Below the pieces are notes generated by a model. That model saw only the letters and a program-made list of their open reading frames with translations. It ran no database searches and had not been told where the DNA came from. From positions 620,001 through 684,000 of the forward strand of contig CAVZBZ010000004.1 of assembly GCA_963773665.1 (NCBI GenBank): a stretch of DNA of 64,000 nucleotides, read 5' to 3'. The translations under genes and the position numbers were made by a program. The stretch comes from DATJLY01 sp963773665. GTDB taxonomy: Bacteria > Pseudomonadota > Alphaproteobacteria > ATCC43930 > CGMCC-115725. This document shows, one piece after another, positions 1 to 8,418 of this stretch; positions within the stretch are counted from its first letter, which is position 1, and the number at the start of each line of letters is the position of its first letter.

Positions 1-92
1 GTGACGAAGCGCGGCGCGCCATAGAACAGCCGGTCCGGCGCCGCATCCTCCTTGGCGAAGGAGTTTGGCGGGAGGACCGGCGGCTCCGTCAT
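1..92 (-). CDS. Partial gene, N-terminus of a probable SAM-dependent methyltransferase
   Basis: An ATG at 92 opens a frame that runs off the left edge of the window, giving about 30 residues. The visible part ends in FYGAPRFVTH, which recalls the start of a class I SAM-dependent methyltransferase family whose members carry an F-Y-x-x-P-R-F-V-x-H-I-D signature. No SAM-binding motif is visible because the gene is cut. It lies 10 bp downstream of the sorB-like stop on the same strand, so it may be cotranscribed with the sulfite dehydrogenase genes. The family assignment rests on this short signature only. Confidence 0.4.
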   Translation of the reverse strand, partial: MTEPPVLPPNSFAKEDAAPDRLFYGAPRFV

Positions 93-102
93 CGAAGCGG
101 CG

Positions 103-381
103 CTACTTGCCGTAGTTCTTCACGAGATAGTCGATGATCTTCTTCTGGTCGTCGGCCGAGATCGGCGCACCGAAGGCATTCGCCATCTTGGTGACCTCGG
201 CGGTCCAGACCTGGCGGTCCATGAACGGCGAGTTCGTGCGGATATAGTCGACGGTATGGCACGCGCCGCAACTGCCGGCGACGAGATCGCGCTCGGGGCC
301 GTCCTTCAAGGACACGGGCTGCTCGTCGGCGAAGGCGGGCGCTGCGCAGAGCATCGCCGCGAGGATCAGGATCTTTCTCAT
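103..381 (-). CDS. sorB: Monohaem cytochrome c, sulfite dehydrogenase SorB-like subunit
   Basis: The 92-residue protein starts with a hydrophobic signal peptide (about residues 1-18, cleavage near AFA-DE). It carries one haem-binding CGACH motif near residues 38-42 and a methionine-containing C-terminal half that can supply the distal ligand. A GAGGGGAC ribosome-binding site precedes ATG 381. It begins 7 bp after the molybdoenzyme gene, the usual sorAB order, in which the small periplasmic cytochrome accepts electrons from the sulfite-oxidising molybdenum subunit. The symbol is inferred from this pairing; a generic class I cytochrome c is the alternative. Confidence 0.7.
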   Translation of the reverse strand: MRKILILAAMLCAAPAFADEQPVSLKDGPERDLVAGSCGACHTVDYIRTNSPFMDRQVWTAEVTKMANAFGAPISADDQKKIIDYLVKNYGK

Positions 382-388
382 TGTCCCC

Positions 389-1615
389 TCACGCGGCGAT
401 GATGGTGACGGGCCGCGGCACGTTGTTGTGATAGCCGGCGGGGTTCCAGATGAGCTGATCGGCCTGCGTCTGGCCGACGCGGTTCGATGCCTTGGCGATG
501 ATGCGGTAGGTGCCCGCGCGCTCCGGCACGAAGCGGAAGCTCCAGGTCCGGAACGAGAAGCGCCCGCTGTCCTTGGCGAGCTGCGCGTCGCGCCAGTTCT
601 GGCCACCGTCCGACGAGATCTCGACCCGGACGATGCCATAGCCGCCGTCCCAGGCGATGCCCTTCACTTCAACGGGCTGTCCCGCCATCTGTCGATGCGG
701 GCTCGCGGGCGCGGTGATGAGCGAGTTCACCACGATTTCCGTGATCGGCGTGTTCGCCGGCGTCTCCTGCGAGATGAAGCGGTCGATCACCGGGAATTTG
801 CCGGTTGGAATGCGATAGGCGCTCTTCATCCAGAATCCGTCGAACGGCTTCGTCGCCGCGTCGATCGAGACGATGTGCTTCATCCAGTATGTGGCGGTCC
901 AGCCCGGCACGATGAGGCGCGCGGGCGCGCCGTTGAAATGCGGCAGCTTCGCACCGTTCATCGAGTGGGCGATGATCGTGTTCTCGTCGAGTCCCTTCCA
1001 CACCGGGAGGCTCTTGACGAAGTCCGGAGTCTTTTCCAGCACCGGACCGTCGGCGCCGTTCAGGACCAGCTCGATCGCGTCTCCTCGCAATCCTGCCTTC
1101 GCGAGTACGTCCTTGAGGCGGACGCCGCGCCAGACCGCATTCCCCATGGCGCCGACGCCCCATTGCACACCGGGCACATGCGGATCGCTGAGGCCGCGGC
1201 GATTGCCCGAACACTGGCAGACCGCCGTCACCTCGACCTGCTCGAACCCGCCTTGCAGATCGGAAAGGCTGAGCTCGAACGGGGTCGCCGCCGCTTCGCC
1301 GCCAACGCGCAGCCGCCATTTCTGCGGATCGATCTGCTCGGGAATGTCGGCCAGGTGATAGCGCACGAAGAACTCGTCGTTGGGCGTAATCTCGCTGCCG
1401 AAATAGGACAGCGGCGCTTCGTAATTGGGCGGCCGGTAGGAAAGTTTGATCAGCGGCTTCTTGCCCGGCAGCGCGTCGAGCACGGCGGTGTCGTATTCGC
1501 CCGGCGGAAGCCCTTCGACGAGCGGTACGCCCGCCGCCGCGGCAATGCGCGGCATCGTTCCCGCGAGCAGCAATCCACTTCCCGCGCCCCGCAAAATATC
1601 CCGTCGTCCGAGCAT
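389..1615 (-). CDS. sorA: Periplasmic molybdopterin sulfite oxidase family enzyme (SorA-like)
   Basis: A 408-residue sulfite-oxidase-fold protein. ATG 1615 is preferred over an upstream start because it places a twin-arginine signal (GRRDILRG) at residues 3-10, followed by a hydrophobic stretch ending in Ala residues. The Mo-ligating cysteine lies in VCQCSGNRRG, and DPHVPGVQWGVGAMG follows, as in the molybdopterin-binding domain. The C-terminal third is the dimerisation domain typical of the family. Family members oxidise sulfite to sulfate and pass electrons to a c-type cytochrome, which fits the adjacent 92-residue cytochrome gene. SoxC-like or YedY-like activity cannot be excluded from sequence alone. 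Confidence 0.75.
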   Translation of the reverse strand: MLGRRDILRGAGSGLLLAGTMPRIAAAAGVPLVEGLPPGEYDTAVLDALPGKKPLIKLSYRPPNYEAPLSYFGSEITPNDEFFVRYHLADIPEQIDPQKWRLRVGGEAAATPFELSLSDLQGGFEQVEVTAVCQCSGNRRGLSDPHVPGVQWGVGAMGNAVWRGVRLKDVLAKAGLRGDAIELVLNGADGPVLEKTPDFVKSLPVWKGLDENTIIAHSMNGAKLPHFNGAPARLIVPGWTATYWMKHIVSIDAATKPFDGFWMKSAYRIPTGKFPVIDRFISQETPANTPITEIVVNSLITAPASPHRQMAGQPVEVKGIAWDGGYGIVRVEISSDGGQNWRDAQLAKDSGRFSFRTWSFRFVPERAGTYRIIAKASNRVGQTQADQLIWNPAGYHNNVPRPVTIIAA

Positions 1616-1704
1616 GCGCGCCTCCCCTGAATTGTTCTCTGTTAGCGAACACATAGCACGCCGCGCGCGGCGCCAAATTCAAAATTGCGCCTGGAAATTT
1701 ATAC

Positions 1705-1730
1705 AATTCACCATTTGGTATAGGTGAATT
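1705..1730. promoter_or_regulatory. Inverted repeat upstream of sorAB, candidate operator
   Basis: AATTCACC at 1705-1712 and GGTGAATT at 1723-1730 form a perfect 8-bp inverted repeat with a 10-bp AT-rich spacer. It lies about 90-115 bp upstream of the sorA start in a 156-bp gap that is noticeably richer in A+T than its surroundings. The layout suits a dimeric regulator. On the gloB side it is not followed by a T-tract, so a terminator role is less likely. Confidence 0.35.
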
Positions 1731-1771
1731 CGGTCGCCCTATCACATCGCGCGCGTGCAAATTCCCCGGCT

Positions 1772-2563
1772 TTACCAGTTGTTCCTGAGCTCCCTGAGCT
1801 TCAGGAACACGGTTTTCGGATCGGGCTTTTCGGGCAAGTCGGGAAAGGCCTCGCGCAGCCGCCGGATCACGGTCGGGCTCGTCAGGCGGAAGAAGGTATT
1901 GATCTCCTTCTCGAGACCGAGCGTGGTGACGAGCGCGTGCCCCGCGTCCTGCTTTTCCATTTGCGGCAGCATCGACTTCGCCTTCGCGTTGTCGGGCTCG
2001 CGGTCGAGCGTGAAGGCCAAATTCCGTGCGATGTAGTCGTGCCCGGGATAGACCAGCGTCGCGTCCGGAAGTTTTTCGAGCTGCGCCGCGAACGTGTTGT
2101 AGAGCTCGTTCGGATGGCCGCCATTGTGGCAATTGCCGGCGCCGGCGTTGAAGAGGGTGTCGCCGCAGAACAGCGCCGGATTGTCGCCGCGCGCGAGGAC
2201 GCAGATATGCGACATCGTGTGGCCCGGCGTGTCGAGGCAGTTTAGCTCGACGCTCCTGCCGATCCGGATCACGTCGCCTGCCGCCAAGCCGCGATCGATC
2301 CCGGCAATCCTGTCCTTTGCCTTCGCATGCGCCAGGAGCTTCGCGCCTGTCGCGGCCACCATTTGCGCGTTGCCGCCGGTATGGTCGCGGTGCTCGTGCG
2401 TGTTGAGGATTTGCGTAATCGTCCAACCCTTCGCTTTCGCCGCCGCGAGGCATTTCTCGTGGTCGAGCGGGTTGACCGCCAGCGCCTCGCCGGTCTCGGC
2501 GCAGGCGATCAGATAGTTGAAATTGCGGCCGGCATTCGCGGTCCAGATCTGTTCGACGAGCAT
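1772..2563 (-). CDS. gloB: Glyoxalase II-like metallo-beta-lactamase-fold hydrolase
   Basis: The 263-residue protein has the binuclear zinc motif THEHRDHTGG (about residues 55-64), a second metal histidine in TPGHTMSH, an FCGDTLF aspartate motif and YPGHDY, in the order of hydroxyacylglutathione hydrolases. The C-terminal helical region with R-x-x-NP-like features resembles the glutathione-binding domain of GloB, which hydrolyses S-D-lactoylglutathione. ATG 2563 is chosen over a start six codons upstream because AGGAAAGG sits 7 bases before it. The gene follows the amidohydrolase stop at 2578 and is probably cotranscribed with it. A broader thioester specificity is possible. Confidence 0.8.
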   Translation of the reverse strand: MLVEQIWTANAGRNFNYLIACAETGEALAVNPLDHEKCLAAAKAKGWTITQILNTHEHRDHTGGNAQMVAATGAKLLAHAKAKDRIAGIDRGLAAGDVIRIGRSVELNCLDTPGHTMSHICVLARGDNPALFCGDTLFNAGAGNCHNGGHPNELYNTFAAQLEKLPDATLVYPGHDYIARNLAFTLDREPDNAKAKSMLPQMEKQDAGHALVTTLGLEKEINTFFRLTSPTVIRRLREAFPDLPEKPDPKTVFLKLRELRNNW

Positions 2564-2577
2564 CGCGTACCCTTTCC

Positions 2578-3540
2578 TCAAGCGTAGCGCGGGAAAAGCC
2601 GCAGCGCGTTGTCGCGGCGGATCGCCCGCAAATCCGCCTCGGAGAGTCCGAGCCGGGTGATTCCCTCGGCGATCTCCGTGGCCGAGCCGAACGGCGCATC
2701 CGAGCCGTAGGTGAGCTGCGACACCGGTAACAGTTTCAGCACCGCCGCCATGCCAACGGGCGAGCTGCCAACGCTCGCGAGATCGTAATATTGCCGCCGC
2801 ACCTCGGCCTCGAAACCGTTCGGCATGCGGGCCGCGCGCTCAGCCGGCGTGAGCTTCGCCGCGATGCGTCCGAAGCGCTGCACCACCATCGCGAGCGTGC
2901 CGCCGCCATGCGAGAAGATGAACTTGACGTTGGGGCAGGCGCCGGCGGTGCCGCCGAAGATGAGGCTCGTGATCGTGCGTGTCGTGTCGGTCGGAAATTC
3001 GATCTGCGGTCCGCCGATCCCGGGGAACAGGTTGCCGCACGACATGGTCGGATGCACGAAGACCGCCGCCTTGCGGCGATCGAGCTCCTTGAACACCGGC
3101 AGGAATCCAGGGTCGCCGAGAAGCCGGCTCTCATAGCTCGTCAGCACGCCGATCCCGTCGAGCTTCAGCACGTCGAGCGCGTATTCGATCTCGCGCAGAC
3201 TGCCCTCGATGTCGGGCAGCGGGATTGCCGCGAACATGCCGAAGCGGCCGGGAAAGTCGCGCGCCATGCCGGCGCCGAACTCGTTGCATTCGCGCGCCCG
3301 CGCGCGCGCCTTTTCGACGCCGTCGCCGAACCAGATGCCGGGGCTCGTGATCGACGAGATCGCGGTGGATATCCCTGCTTTCTCCAAGGTCTCGAGCGCG
3401 GCGCCGGGCGTCCAGCTCGTATAGGCCGAGGGCGGGAGCGCCAGCGTGTCGCCCACCAGCCGCTCGATATTCGCCTTGGTGTAGCTTGGCGGGTAGATGT
3501 GATGGTGGGTGTCGATGATGCGCGGCGCGCCGTCGGCCAT
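2578..3540 (-). CDS. Amidohydrolase family (ACMSD-like) hydrolase or decarboxylase
   Basis: A 320-residue TIM-barrel amidohydrolase of the amidohydrolase-2 family. Metal-binding DTHHHIY lies at about residues 10-16, FVHPTMSCG in the middle, FSHGGGT is the metal histidine motif, and YGSDAPFG near the C-terminus carries the catalytic aspartate. Relatives include 2-amino-3-carboxymuconate-semialdehyde decarboxylase and several aromatic acid decarboxylases, so a non-oxidative decarboxylation or hydrolysis of a carboxylated ring compound is likely. It is divergent from the 4,5-dihydroxyphthalate decarboxylase-like gene at 3637, with a 96-bp shared promoter gap. The substrate cannot be read from the sequence. 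Confidence 0.75.
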   Translation of the reverse strand: MADGAPRIIDTHHHIYPPSYTKANIERLVGDTLALPPSAYTSWTPGAALETLEKAGISTAISSITSPGIWFGDGVEKARARARECNEFGAGMARDFPGRFGMFAAIPLPDIEGSLREIEYALDVLKLDGIGVLTSYESRLLGDPGFLPVFKELDRRKAAVFVHPTMSCGNLFPGIGGPQIEFPTDTTRTITSLIFGGTAGACPNVKFIFSHGGGTLAMVVQRFGRIAAKLTPAERAARMPNGFEAEVRRQYYDLASVGSSPVGMAAVLKLLPVSQLTYGSDAPFGSATEIAEGITRLGLSEADLRAIRRDNALRLFPRYA

Positions 3541-3636
3541 GGTTTCCTCCCTCACCTCCATAGGAGCATAGACACCTCGACGGCAGACGCCAGAGGGGGC
3601 AGAGTGGGCCCCGATCAAAGCTCGGGAGACGCCGCG

Positions 3637-4632
3637 ATGAATTTGCAGCTGAGCATCGGCCTCACATCCAATCCGCGAACCTGGCCCATCCTCGACGGCA
3701 CGGTGAAGCCCGATGGGATCGACCTCGTCATCAGCATCGTCGGCCCGTCGGAGCTGTTCTGGCGGCAGCTTCGCTTTGCCGATTTCGATGCGTCGGAAAT
3801 GTCGATGTCGTCGCTCATGATGACAATCGCCGGCGGCGACGAGCGCTGGGTCGGGTTGCCGGTCTTCACCACGCGGTACTTCTTTCAGACCTGGGCGCTG
3901 AAGCGGCGCGACGCGGGCATATCCTCGCCGTCCGATTTGAAGGGCAAGCGCGTCGGCGTTCCGGAATACCAGCAGACGGCGGCGCTCTGGTCGCGCGGCA
4001 TCCTGCAGCACGATTTCGGCGTCCGTCCGCAGGACATGGAATTCTGGATGGAGCGCGTGCCCGAGCGCAGCCATGCCGGCGCCACCGGGTTCAAGCCGCC
4101 GCCGGGCGTCACCATCCACCAGATCCCGCCCGAGAAGAACATCGGCTCGATGCTGGTCGCCGGCGAGCTCGATGCAACGCTGATGTATTTCCCGGGCCTC
4201 GCCGGCATCGTCGACCGCAGCACGCTCGACCTCTCGAACCACCCCGACATCGCGCCGCTCTTCCCCGATCCGATTGCCGAGGGTACGCGCTACTACAAGA
4301 AGACCGGGCTCTATCCGATCAATCACGGCATGATCCTGCGCAAGCGCATCGCCGAGAAGGAGCCGTGGGTCGTCCTCAATCTCTACAAGGCGTTCGAGCG
4401 CGCCAACGAGATCGCCCACCGGCAGCGCATGGCGCACGTCGAATACCACATCGCCTCGGGCCTCATCCCGCCCGAAACGAGGGGCGTGCTCGACACCCAG
4501 GTCCTGCGTCACGGCATCAAGTTCAACCGCAACATCCTCGAGACCGCGGCGCGCTTTTCGCACGAGCAGGGTCTGACGCCGCGCGTCATGCGGCTTGAAG
4601 AAATTTTTGCCGCCAGCACGCTGGACCAATAG
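3637..4632 (+). CDS. 4,5-dihydroxyphthalate decarboxylase-like, periplasmic-binding-protein fold
   Basis: A 331-residue protein without a signal peptide. Its start (QLSIGLTSNPRTWPILDGTV) matches the N-terminal pattern of proteins annotated as 4,5-dihydroxyphthalate decarboxylase, which have the NMT1/THI5 type II binding-protein fold. The LKGKRVGVPEYQQTA segment is the fold's characteristic ligand-site loop. ATG 3637 fits the conserved N-terminus. The gene is followed 33 bp later by a true secreted binding protein and a flavoprotein, so an operon is likely. It is either a cytosolic decarboxylase in an aromatic acid pathway or a binding protein lacking export; the sequence does not decide. Confidence 0.65.
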   Translation: MNLQLSIGLTSNPRTWPILDGTVKPDGIDLVISIVGPSELFWRQLRFADFDASEMSMSSLMMTIAGGDERWVGLPVFTTRYFFQTWALKRRDAGISSPSDLKGKRVGVPEYQQTAALWSRGILQHDFGVRPQDMEFWMERVPERSHAGATGFKPPPGVTIHQIPPEKNIGSMLVAGELDATLMYFPGLAGIVDRSTLDLSNHPDIAPLFPDPIAEGTRYYKKTGLYPINHGMILRKRIAEKEPWVVLNLYKAFERANEIAHRQRMAHVEYHIASGLIPPETRGVLDTQVLRHGIKFNRNILETAARFSHEQGLTPRVMRLEEIFAASTLDQ

Positions 4633-4665
4633 GATAGCGCCCGAAACAATCGAGGGGAGACAACG

Positions 4666-5634
4666 ATGCGTTTGAGGCACCTCATCGGTGCGGCCCTATG
4701 CTGCGCCCTGTTGCAGGGGGCGCCGCCGGCGAGCGCCGCCGAGACGATCGAAACCGGCCTCATTGGCGCGGCCAACGCGGTCGAGTGGCCGTTCTATATC
4801 GGCATCCGCAAGGGCTTCTTCGCCGAGGCCGGCGTCACGCTCGACGTGATCTATGTGCCGACCGCCCCGGGCCTGGTGCAGCAGCTCGCGGCGGGATCGC
4901 TCGACATCGTCGATATCGGCGCGGTCGAGCCCATTCACGCCGTCGCGCGCGGCGCCGCGGTGGCGATGATCCGCATCTCGGGCGCGGTCTCGCCCTATGA
5001 GATCATCGCAAAGTCCGACATCAAGACGATCAAGGATCTGAAGGGCCACACCGTGGTCATCGGCGGCCTCGTCGACATCAACCGCGTCTATCTCGAGCGC
5101 GTGCTGCAAGCCGCCGGGCTCACCGACAAGGACGTCGACATCACCATCATCGGCAACACGGCCGGCCGCTTTGCCGCGCTCAAATCGGGCTCGGCGGACG
5201 CAACCATGCTGGCGCCGCCGGTCAATTTCTTCGCGGAAGAAGCGGGCTTCCACAGCATCGGCACGATGATCGACTACACCAAGGACCTGCCCTTCGGCGC
5301 AACCGACGTGTCGGTCGCTTTCGCCGAGAAACACCATGACGCGCTGATGAAGTTCATCGCCGCGCTTAACAAGAGCTATGCCTGGTTCAACGACGACGCG
5401 AATCGCGACGCCGCGATCGATCTGCTCGTCGCCGAAATGAAGACGACGAACCGCGCCGATGTCGAAAAGAGCTACGACTTCATCCGCAAGATCGGCTTCT
5501 TCGATCCCTCCGATGTGATCTCGAAGAAGCGGGTCGAGGCGCTGATGGACGAGATGACGGCGATCGGCGACACGCAGGGCAAGGTGCCGATGGACAAGCT
5601 TCTGCTGCCGGGCGTGTCGCACGTCGGCCCCTGA
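4666..5634 (+). CDS. Secreted NMT1/SsuA-like substrate-binding protein
   Basis: A 322-residue protein with an N-terminal signal peptide of about 24 residues ending ASAAE. It has the type II periplasmic binding fold: WPFYIGIRKGFFAEAGV is the first-lobe motif, and DIVDIGAVEPIHA and DLKGHTVVIGG line the ligand cleft. Relatives bind sulfonates, pyrimidine precursors or aromatic acids for ABC uptake. No permease or ATPase gene is near; the next gene, 6 bp downstream, is a flavoprotein dehydrogenase, which suggests ligand and enzyme substrate are related. The ligand is unknown. Confidence 0.75.
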   Translation: MRLRHLIGAALCCALLQGAPPASAAETIETGLIGAANAVEWPFYIGIRKGFFAEAGVTLDVIYVPTAPGLVQQLAAGSLDIVDIGAVEPIHAVARGAAVAMIRISGAVSPYEIIAKSDIKTIKDLKGHTVVIGGLVDINRVYLERVLQAAGLTDKDVDITIIGNTAGRFAALKSGSADATMLAPPVNFFAEEAGFHSIGTMIDYTKDLPFGATDVSVAFAEKHHDALMKFIAALNKSYAWFNDDANRDAAIDLLVAEMKTTNRADVEKSYDFIRKIGFFDPSDVISKKRVEALMDEMTAIGDTQGKVPMDKLLLPGVSHVGP

Positions 5635-5639
5635 TCCCC

Positions 5640-7046
5640 ATGTCGCTCGACGTGATCGCCGTCGGCGGCGGCTTTTCGGGACTCGTGACCGCCTGCCGCG
5701 CGGCCGAGCTCGGCTGCAAGGCCGCGGTCCTGGAGGAGCGGCCCGAGGCTCTTTACCCGTGCAGCTCGCGCTACTCGACCGGCGTCTTCGGCGTCATGGG
5801 GATTTCGCTTATGAACCCGCCGGACCGGCTCTTCGCCGCGATCGTCGAGGGCACGGACCGAGCGGCGAAGCCCGAGCTCGCGTCCGCCGTCGCGCGGAAC
5901 GCGAAGCGCGCGCATGACTGGCTCGTCGGCGAAGGCGCGCGGTTCGACACGCCGCCCTTCGCGACACTCGGCGCCATGGACCGCAGCGCCCATGTCATGG
6001 CGCCGCGCCGCAGTTTCGGCGCGGGCCTCGATTGGCAGGGGCGCGGCGCCGACCTGCTGATGCAGCGCCTCGAAGGCAATCTCGCGCGGCGCGGCGGCGA
6101 GGTTCTGCGCGGCACCAAGGTCGATGCGCTGCTGGTCGAGAACGGCGCCTGCGTCGGCGTCGAGGCGACCGCGCAGGGCGAACGGCGCGAGATCCGCGCC
6201 CGCGCGGTCGTCATCGCCGATGGCGGGTTTGCCGCCAATCCCGCGCTCGTGCGCCGCTGGATCACGAAGCGGCCCGACCGCGTCCTTGCCCGCGTCGGCC
6301 CCGGCGCGCGCGGCGAGGGCATTCTCATGGCCGAGGCGGCGGGCGCCGCGATCGGCGGCTTCGGCGAATTCTATGGCCACATCCATCATCGCGACGCGAT
6401 GACGAACGCGGCGCTCTGGCCCTATCCGCATTTCGACGCGCTGGCCGAGGCGGCGCTCGTCGTTGGCCCCGACGGCAGGCGCTTTGCCGACGAAGGGCTG
6501 GGCGGGGTCGCGCTGGCGAATGCGATCGCGCGCCTTGCCGATCCGCTTGGCGCCTTCATCCTGTTCGACGATGCGATGTGGCAGGGCGCTCCGGGCAAGG
6601 CCGGGCCGGTCGGGTGCAACGGGACCCTCGTCGAGGCCGGCGGCTGGATTTTCGATGCGCCCGAGATTGCCGCGCTTTCGGAAAAGTGCGGTCTGCCCGC
6701 GCCGGCGCTCGCCGAGACGATCCGCTGCCACAATGAAGCCGCGTCGGGCGCCGGCACGCTCGATATTCCCCGCACGGCACATCGCACGAAACCGTGGAAG
6801 TTCGAGCATCCGCCCTTTCACGCGGCACCGCTCTGCGCCGGCATCACCGGGACCATGGGCGGCATCGAGATCGACGATGCGGCGCGCGCCTTGCGCCCGG
6901 ACGGGCGGCATTTCCCCGGCCTCTACGCCGTAGGCACGCCGGTGGCATATCTCGAGGGCGGCCCTCGCGCCGGCTATGTCGGCGGATTGTGCAAGGCGTT
7001 CGTGCTGGGATTGCTCGCGGCCGAGCATATCGCCGCGACGCGCTGA
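5640..7046 (+). CDS. FAD-binding dehydrogenase, fumarate reductase/TcuA-like flavoprotein
   Basis: A 468-residue flavoprotein. A Rossmann GGGFSG dinucleotide motif is at residues 9-14. SSRYSTGVFG follows the FAD-contacting segment, and AVVIADGGFAANPALV is the conserved middle motif of the FAD_binding_2 family. GITGTMGGIEID and the C-terminal GLYAVG motif match fumarate reductase/3-ketosteroid dehydrogenase-like enzymes such as tricarballylate dehydrogenase. It starts 5 bp after the binding-protein gene, so coupling in one operon is strong. Predicted role: oxidation or desaturation of the imported acid. The exact substrate is not determinable. Confidence 0.75.
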   Translation: MSLDVIAVGGGFSGLVTACRAAELGCKAAVLEERPEALYPCSSRYSTGVFGVMGISLMNPPDRLFAAIVEGTDRAAKPELASAVARNAKRAHDWLVGEGARFDTPPFATLGAMDRSAHVMAPRRSFGAGLDWQGRGADLLMQRLEGNLARRGGEVLRGTKVDALLVENGACVGVEATAQGERREIRARAVVIADGGFAANPALVRRWITKRPDRVLARVGPGARGEGILMAEAAGAAIGGFGEFYGHIHHRDAMTNAALWPYPHFDALAEAALVVGPDGRRFADEGLGGVALANAIARLADPLGAFILFDDAMWQGAPGKAGPVGCNGTLVEAGGWIFDAPEIAALSEKCGLPAPALAETIRCHNEAASGAGTLDIPRTAHRTKPWKFEHPPFHAAPLCAGITGTMGGIEIDDAARALRPDGRHFPGLYAVGTPVAYLEGGPRAGYVGGLCKAFVLGLLAAEHIAATR

Positions 7047-7056
7047 GCGCGGAACC

Positions 7057-7686
7057 TCACGCCTTGGCGCTCGGCCGCGCGCTGACGCCGCCATGCCAGC
7101 GCCGCAGATGCGCAAGGCTCTCGGGCGGCTTGAGCTTCGCCCAGCCGGCGAAGTTGACCGCGATGAGCGCGGTGATGTCGGCGATGGTGTAGCGCGGTCC
7201 CGCGACGAATTCGCTGTGGCCGAGCCGCGCGTCGAGCCGCTCGAAGAACCGCGCGACGCGTGCCCGGCCGCGCTCGGCCAAGGCGGGGATCTGCTCGTAT
7301 TCGTCGGGGCCGGGAAGGGCATGGGTCTTGAAGGCGGGCGTCGCATTGCGGAACGCCTCCATCGCCGCATGGAACCCGTCGCGCTCGGCCCAGCGCTGCC
7401 ACTGGGCGACGACGCCCTGCTCGGCCGCGTCGCGACCCATGAGCGGCGGCTCCTTGTGCGCTGCCTCGAAATAGCGGCAGATGCCGACAGCGTCAGCGAT
7501 GCGCGTACCGTCGTCGAGCTCGAGCACCGGCACGGTGCAGTCCGGGTTGATCGCGCGGAACGCGGCGCCGAACTGCTCGCCCTTGCGCAAATCGACCTGC
7601 ACGGTCGGCACGGCGATCCCTTTCTCGGCCAGGAAAATGCGCACGCGGCGCGGGCTTGGCGCGCCCGCATAGTCGTAAAGCTTCAT
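7057..7686 (-). CDS. Glutathione S-transferase family protein
   Basis: A 209-residue cytosolic GST. The N-terminal thioredoxin-like domain begins MKLYDYAGAPSPRRVRIFL, with the proline-serine segment of the active-site region and the cis-Pro loop CTVPVLELDDG. An alpha-helical C-terminal domain has the N-capping box-like YTIADITAL. GSTs conjugate glutathione or reduce peroxides and maleyl compounds. The start ATG overlaps the stop of the nucleotidyltransferase gene by 4 bp (ATGA), so translation is probably coupled. It is convergent with the flavoprotein gene, 10 bp apart. Confidence 0.85.
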   Translation of the reverse strand: MKLYDYAGAPSPRRVRIFLAEKGIAVPTVQVDLRKGEQFGAAFRAINPDCTVPVLELDDGTRIADAVGICRYFEAAHKEPPLMGRDAAEQGVVAQWQRWAERDGFHAAMEAFRNATPAFKTHALPGPDEYEQIPALAERGRARVARFFERLDARLGHSEFVAGPRYTIADITALIAVNFAGWAKLKPPESLAHLRRWHGGVSARPSAKA

Positions 7687-8417
7687 CGCGCGGCATCCTT
7701 CATATAATTCTCGCAGGCGGCATGTTGGCGAACGAGCATCGAGCGCTCCGGGAAAAGATAATCGGGGTCGCGGCCCGCGCGGCGGCATTGCAGCGCGCGC
7801 TCGACGAGATCGAGATCGAGCCCGGGAACCGGACTTTGCGCAAGGAACGCGACCGCTTCGTCGTTCGACGCCATGGCGCCGGTCGCCCAGCTGTAGAGAA
7901 GGCGCGCCGGATAAAGCAGCGCGCGAACATAAGGCTTGTGGTCGGCGGGTTCGAGCGCGCTTGCGGCGGCGAAGCGGCGTACCTGCTCCGTCCAGGCGGC
8001 GAACGGCTGTCCGCGAAGATAATCGCGGATCTCGCCGCGGCTTGGCCGGGATGGGCGAACGCGCTCGCGCTCGAGCAGCGGAACGGCGTGATCGACATAG
8101 TCGACGCGGTCGAGCGGCGGAAAGCGGCCGACGGAAAAGGCCCGGTCGGCCCAAAAAATCGAAAGCTTTTGCGCAAGCTGGCGCGAGTCCGCAACTGCCG
8201 GCGCGCGCATCGCGTCGTGCTCCGCGGGCCGAAGCTCATCGCTCGCGATGACCGCCATGTCGATATCGCTGTACCGCGCAGTGAAGCCGCCATGCGCGAG
8301 GCTGCCGATGAGCGAAACGCCGAGGAGCCGTGGCCCCAGGAGTTCGCTCCAACCGGTGGCAAGGCGCCCGGCGAACGCGCACGCGGCGGCGCGATAGTCT
8401 TCCGGCGGCTCGGTCAC
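7683..8417 (-). CDS. Nucleotidyltransferase-fold protein (AadA-like)
   Basis: The 244-residue protein carries a pol-beta-type nucleotidyltransferase signature. LIGSLAHGGFTARYSDIDM at about residues 36-54 contains the G-S motif and the D-x-D metal ligands, and the helical C-terminal half resembles aminoglycoside adenylyltransferase-like proteins. It starts with GTG at 8417, two bases after the MetE-like stop, and overlaps the GST start by 4 bp, so the three genes form one operon. Nucleotidylation of a small molecule is the family role; no antibiotic substrate can be claimed. Confidence 0.65.
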   Translation of the reverse strand: MTEPPEDYRAAACAFAGRLATGWSELLGPRLLGVSLIGSLAHGGFTARYSDIDMAVIASDELRPAEHDAMRAPAVADSRQLAQKLSIFWADRAFSVGRFPPLDRVDYVDHAVPLLERERVRPSRPSRGEIRDYLRGQPFAAWTEQVRRFAAASALEPADHKPYVRALLYPARLLYSWATGAMASNDEAVAFLAQSPVPGLDLDLVERALQCRRAGRDPDYLFPERSMLVRQHAACENYMKDAAR

Positions 8418-8418
8418 G

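Noticed and set aside
2791..3636. Extended frame upstream of the 4,5-dihydroxyphthalate decarboxylase-like gene
   Set aside because: Antisense to the amidohydrolase and without recognisable motifs; the conserved start is at 3637.
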